A stretch of DNA of 54,462 bases from Oscillospiraceae bacterium (lineage in GTDB: Bacteria; Bacillota; Clostridia; Oscillospirales; Ruminococcaceae). Shown piece by piece: positions 34,617 to 43,832 of this stretch (position 1 is its first letter; every line of letters starts with the position of its first letter). The notes beneath the pieces are model-generated. The model saw only the letters and a list, made by a program, of their open reading frames with translations. It searched no databases and had not been told where the DNA came from. The translations under genes and the position numbers were made by a program. The stretch covers positions 1 to 54,462 of the forward strand of contig JAUNSK010000026.1 in NCBI GenBank assembly GCA_030539275.1, written 5' to 3'.

Positions 34617-35507
34617 TTATAACAAAATGTTTAAAAATCCCATTAAAAGCCCCAGAATACCGCCCAGATAGACAAGCGCATTTAGTTCTTTCTTGGTGAT
34701 AGAAAAAATAAGTTTCTCCATTTCCTGCATATCAAAATCATTGATTTTCTGTTCAACAATTGCTTCAATACTAAAACTTTTCAGAAAATGTGTAAGTTTC
34801 TTTTCAATAAGTCCTGAATAAAAACTCCAGATCTTTTCGTTCATGTCGGGAAATTTTTCACTCAGTAATGCAGCGTATTCACTGACAGGCCTGTCCTTCA
34901 TTTTCCCGTATTCGTTATCAACGAATGATATGATGAGATCGGGGCCTTTTTCACGCAGGAGTGTGTGAACTTTGTTTATAAGTGATTCTCTTGCGGACTT
35001 TATTGCTTTATTTGCAATGCTTGCGATCATCGGATTTGCATTTTTGACAAGTTCGTCAGAGGCAAGATCTACGAGATTTCCTCCGATATTGTTCTTAACA
35101 AGCTTTTCGGTAATATTATTTGCAAACTTGTATTTAAGATCATGTTCTTTAGTATCTATCGGTTCAAGAAGCTTTTTATCATCGAGATATTCAGACAGCT
35201 TCATGTCACATGTACACAGCTGCTGCGTTTTTGCATTGAGAAATGAATTCATTTTCTCTTTGATATCATCAGACAGAAGGGCAGCCTTCAGAGTTTCATC
35301 ATCCAGAAGCTTGTTTCCGACAACACCGCCGATCGCTTTTGCTATTCGAGGCTGTTCCTTTGGTATCAGCCCCGGTGTGAAGGGAACCTTAAACTTTCCT
35401 ATATATTTTGCTTTCCATGGTCTGAAAAGCATTCTGATAGCTATTCCGTTAGTGATGAATCCTATAAAGGCACCTATCAGAGGTCCTGTAACTAATTCGT
35501 AGTTCAT
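34617..35507 (-). CDS. DUF445 family membrane protein
   Basis: 296 residues with a helix at each end (LIGAFIGFITNGIAIRMLF and VYLGGILGLLMGFLNILL) and the conserved N-terminal block FRPWKAKYIGKFKVPFTPGLIPKEQPRIAKAIG (core FTPGLIPKEQPRIA). Bacillus YheB/YheA-region homologues belong to this family. Role unknown. It follows the hydrogenase gene after 77 bp containing a hairpin, and may be co-transcribed with it. Confidence 0.85.
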   Translation of the reverse strand: MNYELVTGPLIGAFIGFITNGIAIRMLFRPWKAKYIGKFKVPFTPGLIPKEQPRIAKAIGGVVGNKLLDDETLKAALLSDDIKEKMNSFLNAKTQQLCTCDMKLSEYLDDKKLLEPIDTKEHDLKYKFANNITEKLVKNNIGGNLVDLASDELVKNANPMIASIANKAIKSARESLINKVHTLLREKGPDLIISFVDNEYGKMKDRPVSEYAALLSEKFPDMNEKIWSFYSGLIEKKLTHFLKSFSIEAIVEQKINDFDMQEMEKLIFSITKKELNALVYLGGILGLLMGFLNILL

Positions 35508-35536
35508 ATCTGTTCTCTCTTCCTTTGTATATTACA

Positions 35537-35567
35537 TTACTCCGTCAATTAATAATTGGCGGAGTAA
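35537..35567 (-). repeat. Hairpin before DUF445 gene
   Basis: TTACTCCG...CGGAGTAA (8 bp) extended by CAATT/AATTG across one mismatch, 3-nt loop, between the hydrogenase stop and the DUF445 ribosome site. No U-run follows on the minus strand. Confidence 0.6.
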
Positions 35568-35584
35568 CTGGCATGACTATGTAA

Positions 35585-37288
35585 TTATTTCTTTATATCT
35601 GTATGGTTCTGTTTGCTTACACGTGCAAGCAGTTCATTTATATTGATAGTGATATTTTCAACTGATGTTGCTGATTTGTCAATGCTGTATCCGCTTTCAG
35701 AATTTTTAGTAACTGATTTTTCAAGGTTAAGGAGAATTTTTCTTATCAGATCAAGTGTCGAGCATATTTCATTGAGTGTTTCATGTGAAATGCCCTTTGG
35801 ATTAGCACAAACTTCAATCATCTGTGAAATAACAGAATTTATTGTCTGTGCAGCTTCAGCAGTTTTCTTGTTGTTTGTAAAGATCGAAACTGCTTCTTTT
35901 CTGATTGATTTTACACTCTCTGTAAGAATCGGTACATGCTGCTCAAGAATAACACTGATCTCGTAAACAACACGTCTGATCTCTGCTGTCTGAGCGGATT
36001 CGTTCTGAGGAAGGTTCTTGATATAGAAAATACAGTTTTCCTTGATGTTTGTTTTTCTGTATATCGAACAAGCCATTTCCTTACATGTTTTATAACCACA
36101 GGCACCGCAGTTGATGTTTCTGTCCTCTGGTCTTGTTTTGCACATGGAATTGTAAATGTTGTTGAGATCTGATTCAGAAGGGTTAGGAACAAATCTGAGT
36201 TTCGGAATATATTCACGCATGAATGTATTCAGAGTCAGCTCCTTATCAAAATCCTTGTATAGTTTTTCCTTTCGGTTAATGAACAATGCAGTGCTGCGTT
36301 TTTCTGCATCTTTTCTGGTTATATCCATAACCTTTGCTATAGAGGCCTGTGTTACGCCGTCACCTATTCCCAGACCGGCATTGCAGCCATTATGACATCC
36401 CCATATCTCAAAGACATCAGCAAGTTCTGTTTCATCCTGACTGTCATAATTGATAAGAGCGTCATATGCTGAGTGAGGTCCATGGCAAACTGCTATATTG
36501 AGACCTGATTTCTGATCAAGGAGATTATCCCGCATGCCGCCCGGCTGTGAATATATCGAACCCATGAGTCCCTGTTTATGAGAAAACTCAAACGTTGATC
36601 CCTGACCTGTACTTGAAAACGTTATTTTATGTTTTTCAAAATAATCCTTCATTCTGTTGAATGTTACATTATATTTGATAATTCCTGTATCCTCAAAGTC
36701 GGCTTTCTTTGCAATACACGGACCGAAATATGCGAAATCGGCCGGGTCATTAAGAAAATTCTTTGCATATATTGCCATGCAGTCTGCAGGACTGTGAACA
36801 GGGGAAAGCCTTGAAATAAGATTAGGGTTGTGTTTCTCAATATAATTTACTACAGCTGTACAAGGCTGTGCGATAACTTTGTCTATTGTGTGTGTTGAAA
36901 AAGCACGCAGATGGGCCCATGTACAAATCTCTGCACCAAATGAAACATCATAGATCTTGCGTATTCCCTGTGTGTAAAACCAGCGGAGCACATCCTGCCA
37001 AACGTCCTTGAAGGCAACCTTTACTGAAGGGTCCACAAGCAGAGAAACCTGACCTTTTTTTGTGTACATATCTTCAATGAAATCTTCGTAGTCATCAACG
37101 TAATCCCTGGCATTATGTGTACATGCCTGTATACACTGTCCGCAGTTAATGCATTTTTCTGAATTGATTCCGACAACAGTTTTTCCTTCAGGAGTTATCT
37201 TGACAGTGCAGGCATCCTTGACAGGACAGACACGCATACATGCATTACAACCTATACATCTGTTGAGATTTACAGTGATTATTTCCAT
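35585..37288 (-). CDS. [FeFe]-hydrogenase-like protein, group C (sensory) type
   Basis: 567 residues. N-terminal 2[4Fe-4S] ferredoxin (Cys11/14/17/21 and 46/49/52/56), an H-cluster domain with its four Cys ligands in reduced motifs (C143 in QPCTA, C191 in GPCIAKK, C298 and C302 in GCHNGCNAG), an RnfB-like Fe-S module (C394, C397, C402, C419), and a helical C-terminal part (430-567) without a recognisable PAS domain. The motifs match the HydS-like group C enzymes thought to sense H2 rather than make it bulk. ATG 37288 is the only in-frame start, since a TAA blocks extension. Output partner not adjacent. Confidence 0.82.
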   Translation of the reverse strand: MEIITVNLNRCIGCNACMRVCPVKDACTVKITPEGKTVVGINSEKCINCGQCIQACTHNARDYVDDYEDFIEDMYTKKGQVSLLVDPSVKVAFKDVWQDVLRWFYTQGIRKIYDVSFGAEICTWAHLRAFSTHTIDKVIAQPCTAVVNYIEKHNPNLISRLSPVHSPADCMAIYAKNFLNDPADFAYFGPCIAKKADFEDTGIIKYNVTFNRMKDYFEKHKITFSSTGQGSTFEFSHKQGLMGSIYSQPGGMRDNLLDQKSGLNIAVCHGPHSAYDALINYDSQDETELADVFEIWGCHNGCNAGLGIGDGVTQASIAKVMDITRKDAEKRSTALFINRKEKLYKDFDKELTLNTFMREYIPKLRFVPNPSESDLNNIYNSMCKTRPEDRNINCGACGYKTCKEMACSIYRKTNIKENCIFYIKNLPQNESAQTAEIRRVVYEISVILEQHVPILTESVKSIRKEAVSIFTNNKKTAEAAQTINSVISQMIEVCANPKGISHETLNEICSTLDLIRKILLNLEKSVTKNSESGYSIDKSATSVENITININELLARVSKQNHTDIKK

Positions 37289-37299
37289 GTGAAATTTGA

Positions 37300-37343
37300 G
37301 ACTGCATTAACGAACAATATGATGGTGCAGTCCTTCCTCCTTT
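37300..37343 (-). promoter_or_regulatory. Distant Shine-Dalgarno with intervening hairpin
   Basis: The only good ribosome site, AAAGGAGG (37336-37343 on the minus strand), lies 47 nt before the hydrogenase ATG. Between them GACTGCA and TGCAGTC (37326-37332 and 37300-37306) form a 7-bp stem with a 19-nt loop. Folding would shorten the effective gap to about 14 nt, so translation may depend on this hairpin. Confidence 0.6.
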
Positions 37344-37437
37344 GATATAAATAAATATCAATACACTTTGATATTATGTTTTTTAATCAATTATATAGCC
37401 TGATGTATCATCTTAAAGCACTACAAATTATGAATTA

Positions 37438-37506
37438 ATTGTAACATATTTTATATAAGGTGTCAAGGATGTGACCAAATATATTTAATAGTATATGAAT
37501 TGTCAA
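37438..37506 (-). promoter_or_regulatory. Tandem promoters of hydrogenase gene
   Basis: Two minus-strand sigma-A promoters 40 bp apart: TTGACA-17-TATATT (37478-37506) and TTGACA-17-TACAAT (37438-37466). The leader is about 145-185 nt. I did not see a clear Rex operator. Confidence 0.7.
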
Positions 37507-37516
37507 AATAATAACT

Positions 37517-39895
37517 TTATGTTTTAAATTCAACTGTTTCTTCACTTTTTACTTCAATTCTGATATTATTTTTGTATATATCGACATATATCCTGCTTCC
37601 ATATGAAACCTTATTTTCAAGAATATGCTTCGTTACTGAGTTTTCAATTTTGTTGCAGATCATACGCTTGAGAGGTCTGGCACCATTCTTGTCTGACTGA
37701 GAATTCTTTGCCAGATATTCGCACACATCATCACTGAACTCAAGATCAAGATTTATATTCCTTGCACGTTCGATAAGATCACGAAGAAACAATGAAGCAA
37801 TATCTTTAAGTGTTTCAAAGGAAAGAGGTTCAAAAATAATAATATCATCCATTCTGTTAAGAAGTTCGGGTCTGAAATATTTTTTCAGTTCCTCTGTGAT
37901 CTCCTTCTTTTTCGTCTCCGGATTGTCATTTTTTTCAAAACCGATAGCTGAACTGTCATTTGATGAACCGATGTTTGATGTCAGTATAATAAGGCAGTTT
38001 TTAAAATCAGCCCGTTTGCCCTGTGAATCCTTGAGTACACCGTCCTCTGTTATCTGCAGAAGAAGATTGAGAATATCAGGGTGTGCTTTTTCGACCTCAT
38101 CAAATAGTATGACTGCATACGGTTTTTTTCTAACCTCATCACAAAGCTGACCGCTTTCACGGAAACCTACGTATCCGGGAGGAGCACCGATTATTTTTGC
38201 AGCCGAGTGCTTTTCCATATATTCGCTCATATCCAGACGAATAATATTTTTCTCACTGTCAAAAACGTATTTTGCAAGGACCTTTGACAATTCTGTCTTG
38301 CCGACTCCTGTCGGTCCGACAAAAAGAAAAGAACCTATCGGTCTGTTCTGTTCCTTAAGTCCGACCTGGTTTCTTCTTATTGCCTCAGCCAGTGATGAAA
38401 TAGCTTTCTTCTGTCCGATTATATGTTTGTTAAGCTCTTCTTCAAGGCAGAGAAGTCTGGAATTATCACTCTGCATGATAGTAGACAGAGGAATACCCGT
38501 CCAGCCGGAAATCACATGAGATACGTCATCAACAGTAACGTCTATCCTGCAACTGACGTCAGGTATTTCAGTATCTTCCGGAGTACTGATCTTAAGGTCC
38601 GACATATTTTTCTTTAAAACGGTTTTTATATCATTTTTTGAAAGGCGGTCAGTGCTGTTTGAGCGGAATGAGCGGATAATTGCATATGAGCATGCTTCAT
38701 CGATCACATCTATTGCTTTGTCAGGGAGATACCTGTCATGAATATATCTTTCAGACAGCTTGATAGCTTCGTTAATTATTTCGTCCGATATATTGACCAT
38801 GTGATAATTTTCATAGCTGGACTTTATGCCGGTCAGAATATTAAACAGCTGTTTATGGTCAGGTTCATTTACTGTGACAGGCTGAAAACGCCTTTCAAGT
38901 GCGCTGTCCTTTTCAATGAACTTGTGATATTCTTCATAAGTCGTCGCACCGATTATCTGCAGTTGTCCGCGTGCAAGCTGCGGCTTCAGAATATTTGCAG
39001 CATCTATAGCACCTTCTGCGGCACCGGCGCCGACTATTGTGTGTATTTCATCTATAAAAAGGATTATGCTCTTATTTCCTGCAACCTCATCAATACAGTT
39101 TTTGATCCTTTCTTCGAAGTCACCTCTGTATTTTGCCCCGGCAAGCATAGCAGGGATATCGAGGGCACATATAGACTTGTTTTTGAGCTGAAAAGGAACA
39201 TTATTGCTTACGATAAGCTGTGCAAGTCCCTCGACAATTGCTGTTTTTCCGACACCCGCTTCACCAAGCAGACATGGATTGTTTTTAGTTTTGCGCGAAA
39301 GGATCTGAATAACTCTTTCTATCTCTGTTTCGCGTCCTATGACAGGGTCAAATCCGTTTTCATAGGCGGTATCAGTAAGATTTTTAGAGTATTTGGTAAG
39401 ATAAGGATACTGTCTTGCGTCGATCTTGCAGTAAGACAGGGCAGGACATGATGATTCTATTGAATTTATTCCTGCGCATTCACCTGTAAGTTTATTGATA
39501 TTTACGCCTATTGACTTTAAAGCACATACACCGCTGCATGAGCTCTTTTTCAGAAGTGCACCGAGAATATACTCAGTTCCTGTCAGAGTTACTCCTGCGC
39601 TGCGGCTGTCTGATACCGCATCAGACAGGATCTGTCTGAGAGTAGGCGTCATATTGTTATCTGAGAGTGAAGAAGGGATTCCTTCGCCGACAGATTGTCT
39701 GATGTACTGCGTTATTTTCTTTGCTGTAACATTATTGTTTTTTAAAATAGCGTAGGCAACATTAGAACCCTCATTGAGGAAACCGAGCAGCATATGTTCA
39801 CTCCCGATAAATGTGTGTCCCAGATCTTCAGCAGCTTTTACTGCGCTTTTTAACGACGAAACAGCTTTTTTAGTAAAATCATTAATGCTGTACAT
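37517..39895 (-). CDS. clpC: ClpC-type AAA+ unfoldase with shortened middle domain
   Basis: 792 residues. Two N-terminal Clp repeats (about 1-65 and 80-140), AAA1 Walker A GEAGVGKT (211-218), AAA2 Walker A GPTGVGKT (527-534), and the ClpP-docking tripeptide IGF (651-653), so it should feed ClpP. Between DEA (399-401) and SGWTG (463-467) only about 61 residues remain, some 20 fewer than in Bacillus ClpC, and the coiled-coil M-domain sequence is not recognisable. That domain binds MecA/McsB adaptors. No ctsR, mcsA or mcsB gene is adjacent and no CtsR box was seen. Single gene. Confidence 0.88.
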   Translation of the reverse strand: MYSINDFTKKAVSSLKSAVKAAEDLGHTFIGSEHMLLGFLNEGSNVAYAILKNNNVTAKKITQYIRQSVGEGIPSSLSDNNMTPTLRQILSDAVSDSRSAGVTLTGTEYILGALLKKSSCSGVCALKSIGVNINKLTGECAGINSIESSCPALSYCKIDARQYPYLTKYSKNLTDTAYENGFDPVIGRETEIERVIQILSRKTKNNPCLLGEAGVGKTAIVEGLAQLIVSNNVPFQLKNKSICALDIPAMLAGAKYRGDFEERIKNCIDEVAGNKSIILFIDEIHTIVGAGAAEGAIDAANILKPQLARGQLQIIGATTYEEYHKFIEKDSALERRFQPVTVNEPDHKQLFNILTGIKSSYENYHMVNISDEIINEAIKLSERYIHDRYLPDKAIDVIDEACSYAIIRSFRSNSTDRLSKNDIKTVLKKNMSDLKISTPEDTEIPDVSCRIDVTVDDVSHVISGWTGIPLSTIMQSDNSRLLCLEEELNKHIIGQKKAISSLAEAIRRNQVGLKEQNRPIGSFLFVGPTGVGKTELSKVLAKYVFDSEKNIIRLDMSEYMEKHSAAKIIGAPPGYVGFRESGQLCDEVRKKPYAVILFDEVEKAHPDILNLLLQITEDGVLKDSQGKRADFKNCLIILTSNIGSSNDSSAIGFEKNDNPETKKKEITEELKKYFRPELLNRMDDIIIFEPLSFETLKDIASLFLRDLIERARNINLDLEFSDDVCEYLAKNSQSDKNGARPLKRMICNKIENSVTKHILENKVSYGSRIYVDIYKNNIRIEVKSEETVEFKT

Positions 39896-39977
39896 ATTTT
39901 TCTCTTCACCTTCAAATAATTTTATTATTTATATATACAAGTATTATATAGCAGAGTGAATGAAAAAAATGTCAAAA

Positions 39978-40016
39978 GCAACAATGTGAACAAATTGTTT
40001 CTTAGTATATTGTTGC
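39978..40016. repeat. AACAA/TTGTT inverted repeats upstream of clpC
   Basis: GCAACAAT (39978-39985) and ATTGTTGC (40009-40016) flank a third small dyad AACAAATTGTT (39989-40001 region). Close upstream of the presumed clpC promoter, so a regulator-binding site is possible. Confidence 0.4.
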
Positions 40017-40074
40017 ATTTTTACACGAACAGAAAAGCAATTTGAGCTTATATATGTAACCCGCTTCTATATTC

Positions 40075-40115
40075 ATGCATTATTTATTCTGATGATATCA
40101 GAATAAATAATGCAT
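40075..40115. repeat. 19-bp perfect hairpin
   Basis: Arms ATGCATTATTTATTCTGAT and its exact complement around a GAT loop. No T-run follows on either side and no gene ends nearby, so it is not a terminator. Confidence 0.85.
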
Positions 40116-40407
40116 TACTCTATATAAAAAGCCGTTAAGAGCTGCTGTATCTAGGCCTTCCCGGGTGACTGACGTAAATATTGACTTATCACACCTATAA
40201 TACCTGAACGCATATCTTTATTGCTTAGTATATTTTATGCTCAATTCGTTGAAATGTAACAAGGCAATTTAATGTAAATCTGTTTAATACACCTATGTGG
40301 TAATGCTTTAAACCATTAAATTATCTAAAATGAGTATCTAATAAAATAGTTTTATTGTTTATTTCTTAAGAAAAATCGGACCTGCGGTTAAATCTGACCA
40401 AAAACGC

Positions 40408-40436
40408 TGGAAAACAACTTTATTTTAGTGTATAAT
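40408..40436 (+). promoter_or_regulatory. Promoter of DAHP synthase gene
   Basis: TGGAAA (40408-40413), 17-nt spacer, TATAAT (40431-40436), 64 bp before the start codon. Confidence 0.55.
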
Positions 40437-40499
40437 ATATATGTTGTCAAATTTAAATCTAAAAATCCAACTATTATTTTTACAAAGGAGTGTTTAAGC

Positions 40500-41528
40500 A
40501 TGGGAATGGAATTTAGCAGAAAACTGCCGGTGCCAAAGGAAATCAAAGAACAGTTTCCTCTGTCAGAGCCATTGAAGCAGCTGAAGAAAAAAAGGGATGA
40601 GGAAATCGCAGATGTCTTTACGGGTAAGTCGGACAAGTTTCTGCTGATTATAGGCCCTTGCTCTGCTGATAACGAAAGTTCTGTTCTGGATTATGTAACA
40701 CGTCTTGCAGGTGTCCAGGAAAAGGTCGCAGACAAGATCATCATAATTCCGAGAATTTATACAAATAAACCAAGAACAACCGGTGAGGGCTATATGGGTA
40801 TGGTTCATCAGCCTGATCCGTCAAAAAAAGAGGACCTTCTTGAGGGTATTATTTCTGTAAGAAAGCTTCATACAAAAGCTATGGCTCAGTCAGGTCTAAC
40901 ATGTGCAGATGAAATGCTGTATCCTGAAAACGCAAGATACTTAGAGGATCTGCTTGCATATATTGCGATAGGTGCACGCAGTGTAGAAGATCAGCAGCAC
41001 AGACTGGTAGCGAGCGGAATGAATGTTCCTGTCGGAATGAAAAATCCGACCAGCGGAGACATCAACGTTATGCTCAATTCTATTAAAGCTGCACAGATAG
41101 GACATAACTTCATATACAGAGGATGGGATGTTACATCATCAGGAAATCCGCTTGCACATGCTATACTCAGAGGTTATGTAAATAAGCACGGTCAGTCTAC
41201 GGCTAATTATCATTTTGAAGATATGATCATGCTATACAATCTTTACAAGGAAAGAAATCTTGATAATATGGCTCTTATTGTTGATGCCAACCATTCAAAT
41301 TCCGGAAAGAAGCCTCTTGAACAGGTTCGAATCTGCAAGGAGATCCTTCACAGCTGCAGACATTCAGATGAGATCAGATCAATGGTCAAGGGTGTAATGA
41401 TCGAAAGCTATATCGAGGACGGCGCGCAGAAGATCGGTGATGGAGTATACGGAAAATCTATTACAGATCCATGTCTCGGATGGGAAAAATCAGAGCGTCT
41501 GATCTACGACATAGCAGATCTTCTTTAA
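40500..41528 (+). CDS. 3-deoxy-7-phosphoheptulonate synthase (AroG/AroF type)
   Basis: 342-residue class I DAHP synthase condensing PEP and erythrose 4-phosphate, the first step to aromatic amino acids. Motifs: LIIGPCSADNE, PRIYTNKPRTTGEGYMG (core KPRTTG), GARSVEDQQHR, GMKNPTSGD and IVDANHSNSGK. ATG 40500 follows AAAGGAG with 9-nt spacing; an upstream in-frame ATG at 40428 lies in the promoter. Of the AroG/AroF/AroH type rather than the Bacillus AroA type. Monocistronic, terminated at 41549-41588. Confidence 0.95.
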   Translation: MGMEFSRKLPVPKEIKEQFPLSEPLKQLKKKRDEEIADVFTGKSDKFLLIIGPCSADNESSVLDYVTRLAGVQEKVADKIIIIPRIYTNKPRTTGEGYMGMVHQPDPSKKEDLLEGIISVRKLHTKAMAQSGLTCADEMLYPENARYLEDLLAYIAIGARSVEDQQHRLVASGMNVPVGMKNPTSGDINVMLNSIKAAQIGHNFIYRGWDVTSSGNPLAHAILRGYVNKHGQSTANYHFEDMIMLYNLYKERNLDNMALIVDANHSNSGKKPLEQVRICKEILHSCRHSDEIRSMVKGVMIESYIEDGAQKIGDGVYGKSITDPCLGWEKSERLIYDIADLL

Positions 41529-41548
41529 TACTATTCAATTAAAAAATC

Positions 41549-41588
41549 ATCAGCCTGTATTTATAATTAAATACAGGCTGATTTGTTT
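41549..41588 (+). terminator. Terminator after DAHP synthase gene
   Basis: 14-bp perfect stem (arm ATCAGCCTGTATTT, 6-nt loop, 41549-41582) followed by TTGTTT. Confidence 0.85.
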
Positions 41589-41657
41589 ATCAGGTAATGA
41601 TCCAGGGATAATTAAAATGAAAAAGTATATAATAAACTATATTCAGGAGATGATTTG

Positions 41658-43193
41658 ATGGGTAGAAAAGTTTATTATAATGCCAATATTATTACAATGG
41701 ACGATGAGAAGACAGTACAGGCAGCTGCAACCGAAAACGGGAACATCATAATGACGGGAACAAATGAAGAGGTACTGAAGTTCTGTAAGGATGCACAAAA
41801 AAGGGACATGAATGGCATGACTATAATACCGGCCTTCATTGACAGTCACGGGCATTTTCTTGCCAAAGCTTCCGAACTGCTTTCTGTCAGTCTTGAAGGC
41901 TGCACAGGTATAAGTGATATTCTGATGCGAATTGCGCACTACAGAGAAAAAAATATATCTGATGACTCTCAGTGGATCATTGCAGACGGATATGATTTTT
42001 CTGAGTTTATCAAAGATCCCGGGCTTGCAGGAGAAGACCTTGATAAGCTTCAGATAAAAAATCCTGTAGTTGTCAAACATAAGTCCGGACATTCGGGTGT
42101 ATTCAATTGCGCTGCATGCAGGCTGCTTGGTGCAGATCCTCCTGAGGGCAGGGCTTACGAGAAAGAATATATGAGTATTATTGAAAAGCTCCCGCCGCCG
42201 GCACCGCAGGATTTTATAAATGCCTGCCTTAAAGCCCAGGATATTTATTTTTCTTATGGAATAACAACAGCTCAGGAAGGCATGATGGTCAGACAGATGC
42301 TTGATATTTACGCATTACTTATAAAAAATAATCTGCTGAGGCTTCGGATCAACGGCTATGCAAGAACAGATGACTATGATCTGTTTGCACAGAAATTTCC
42401 TGAAAGCACCGGAAGGTATCATAATAACTTCAGACTTATGGGATATAAGATATTTCTTGACGGTTCACCGCAGCTCAGAACAGCATGGATGAGGACTCCG
42501 TATGCTGATAACGGCAGCGGATCCGTAGAGTACGGGCAGCCTGTGATGACAGAAAAAGCAGTCTGTGATGCAATAAATATGGCAGTTGAGAAAAATATGC
42601 AGATCATTGCTCACTGCAACGGAGATGCAGCCGCAGCTCAGTTTATAAATGCCTGCAGTATGTGTACGATAAAGCCTGACAGACCTGTTATGATACATTC
42701 ACAGCTTCTTGATCCCGGACAGATGGGAAGTCTGAAGAAATACGGGATAATACCATCTTTTTTTATTGCACACATTTATCACTGGGGCGACTTGCATATC
42801 AAAAATTTCGGGCTGTCAAGAGCGCAGACAATAAGTGCGGCCGGATCAGCTTTCAGGAATGGTCTTCCGGCAACATTTCATCAGGATACGCCGGTAATTG
42901 AGCCTGATATGATGGAAACTGTATGGTGTGCGGTAAACAGGACAACAAAGGCCGGAATATGTCTTGGAAGGGATGAAAGAATAAATGTTTACCAGGCCCT
43001 TGAGGCAGTAACAGTGAATGCTGCATACCAGTACTTTGATGAAAAATCAGCCGGAAGTATAAAGGTAAATAAAAAAGCAGATCTTGCAGTACTATCACAA
43101 GATCCGCTGAGTGTTGAAACCTATAAACTAAAGGATATAAAGGTCATGGAGACTGTCATGGACGGGGAGACAGTATACAGAAGAAGCAACTAG
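41658..43193 (+). CDS. YtcJ-type metal-dependent amidohydrolase
   Basis: 511-residue amidohydrolase (Amidohydro_3). Metal site FIDSHGHFLAKA near residue 55, then GYDFSEF, IAHCNGDAA and TFHQDTPVIEPDMM, with a C-terminal KADLAVLSQDPL typical of the family. It hydrolyses an unknown amide or related substrate. ATG 41658 lies 7 nt after AGGAGA. Its stop interlocks with the lepB stop on the opposite strand. No neighbouring gene hints at the substrate. Confidence 0.85.
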   Translation: MGRKVYYNANIITMDDEKTVQAAATENGNIIMTGTNEEVLKFCKDAQKRDMNGMTIIPAFIDSHGHFLAKASELLSVSLEGCTGISDILMRIAHYREKNISDDSQWIIADGYDFSEFIKDPGLAGEDLDKLQIKNPVVVKHKSGHSGVFNCAACRLLGADPPEGRAYEKEYMSIIEKLPPPAPQDFINACLKAQDIYFSYGITTAQEGMMVRQMLDIYALLIKNNLLRLRINGYARTDDYDLFAQKFPESTGRYHNNFRLMGYKIFLDGSPQLRTAWMRTPYADNGSGSVEYGQPVMTEKAVCDAINMAVEKNMQIIAHCNGDAAAAQFINACSMCTIKPDRPVMIHSQLLDPGQMGSLKKYGIIPSFFIAHIYHWGDLHIKNFGLSRAQTISAAGSAFRNGLPATFHQDTPVIEPDMMETVWCAVNRTTKAGICLGRDERINVYQALEAVTVNAAYQYFDEKSAGSIKVNKKADLAVLSQDPLSVETYKLKDIKVMETVMDGETVYRRSN

Positions 43194-43801
43194 AAAAGTG
43201 TAAGATCAGATAAAGGTCTGACTCTCATCAGAACCTTTCCCAACACTTCATCTGTCGGAACAAAACCAAGCATGCCGCTCTTGCTGTCAAGTGAGCTGTT
43301 TCTGTTGTCTCCGAGAACAAAAATATAGCCTTCAGGAACGGTAAGGGGATAAGAATCAAAGGCTCCCATATTTCTGGTCGTAAGTGTATTGACAAAATAA
43401 TCGGCAGTAAGTTCTGCGCCCTTTGAATACAGCTGTTCATTTAGTTCGCATCCGTCGACATATACTTTTCCGGTCTCAAAGTCGATGTCGACAACCTGTC
43501 CTTCTGTAGCAACGACTCTTTTGACGATCTTTTTCTGAAGTTTTCCGCTGTCAATAATTATTATATCTTCCTGTTTCGGTGTGTAAAGAATTTTGGTGGA
43601 AATAAGCCTGTCCTCTTCGTGTAGGGTAGGCTCCATCGAGCAGCCCTCAACTACTGAATTTTCAAGTACATAAGTAAATGTTGCCTTATAGGCTGCAAAT
43701 GTCAGTACAAATGTCAGCACGAAACTAAGAATTTCCTTGAGTACAGCGGTAGTTTTGTTTTCTTTTTTTGTAAGCGTTTTTTGTTCTTTCTCTTTTAACA
43801 T
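43190..43801 (-). CDS. lepB: Signal peptidase I
   Basis: 203-residue type I signal peptidase with an N-terminal membrane helix (ILSFVLTFVLTFAAYKATF), catalytic Ser in EGCSMEPTL, catalytic Lys in KKIVKRVVATEGQ, and the GDNRNSSLDSKSG box. It removes signal peptides on the outer face of the membrane. Last gene of the lrp-aminotransferase-ispE group; convergent with the amidohydrolase gene. Confidence 0.95.
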   Translation of the reverse strand: MLKEKEQKTLTKKENKTTAVLKEILSFVLTFVLTFAAYKATFTYVLENSVVEGCSMEPTLHEEDRLISTKILYTPKQEDIIIIDSGKLQKKIVKRVVATEGQVVDIDFETGKVYVDGCELNEQLYSKGAELTADYFVNTLTTRNMGAFDSYPLTVPEGYIFVLGDNRNSSLDSKSGMLGFVPTDEVLGKVLMRVRPLSDLTLF

Positions 43802-43832
43802 AATTATTATCCTTTCTTAAGCTGTCAAAGGA

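Larger units (their letters stand above)
39896..40499. other. 604-bp divergent intergenic region, clpC/aroG-type
   Basis: No credible gene. It contains an inverted repeat beside clpC (39978-40016), a 19-bp hairpin (40075-40115), a stretch of higher GC around 40140-40180 with CCCGGG, and the DAHP synthase promoter. A T-box or known riboswitch was not recognised. Possible site of a small RNA. Confidence 0.6.

Noticed and set aside
37289-37435. Rex-type operator in the hydrogenase leader
   Set aside because: TTGTTCGTTAATG-like sequence matches only half of the Rex dyad.
38738-39451. 237-codon frame antisense to clpC
   Set aside because: No ribosome site, no recognisable protein features, and it lies wholly within the clear clpC coding sequence.
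39936-39977. TTGACA and TATAAT on the minus strand as clpC promoter
   Set aside because: The spacing is 21 bp (19 to an alternative TATATA), too long for a confident call, though a clpC promoter must be near here.
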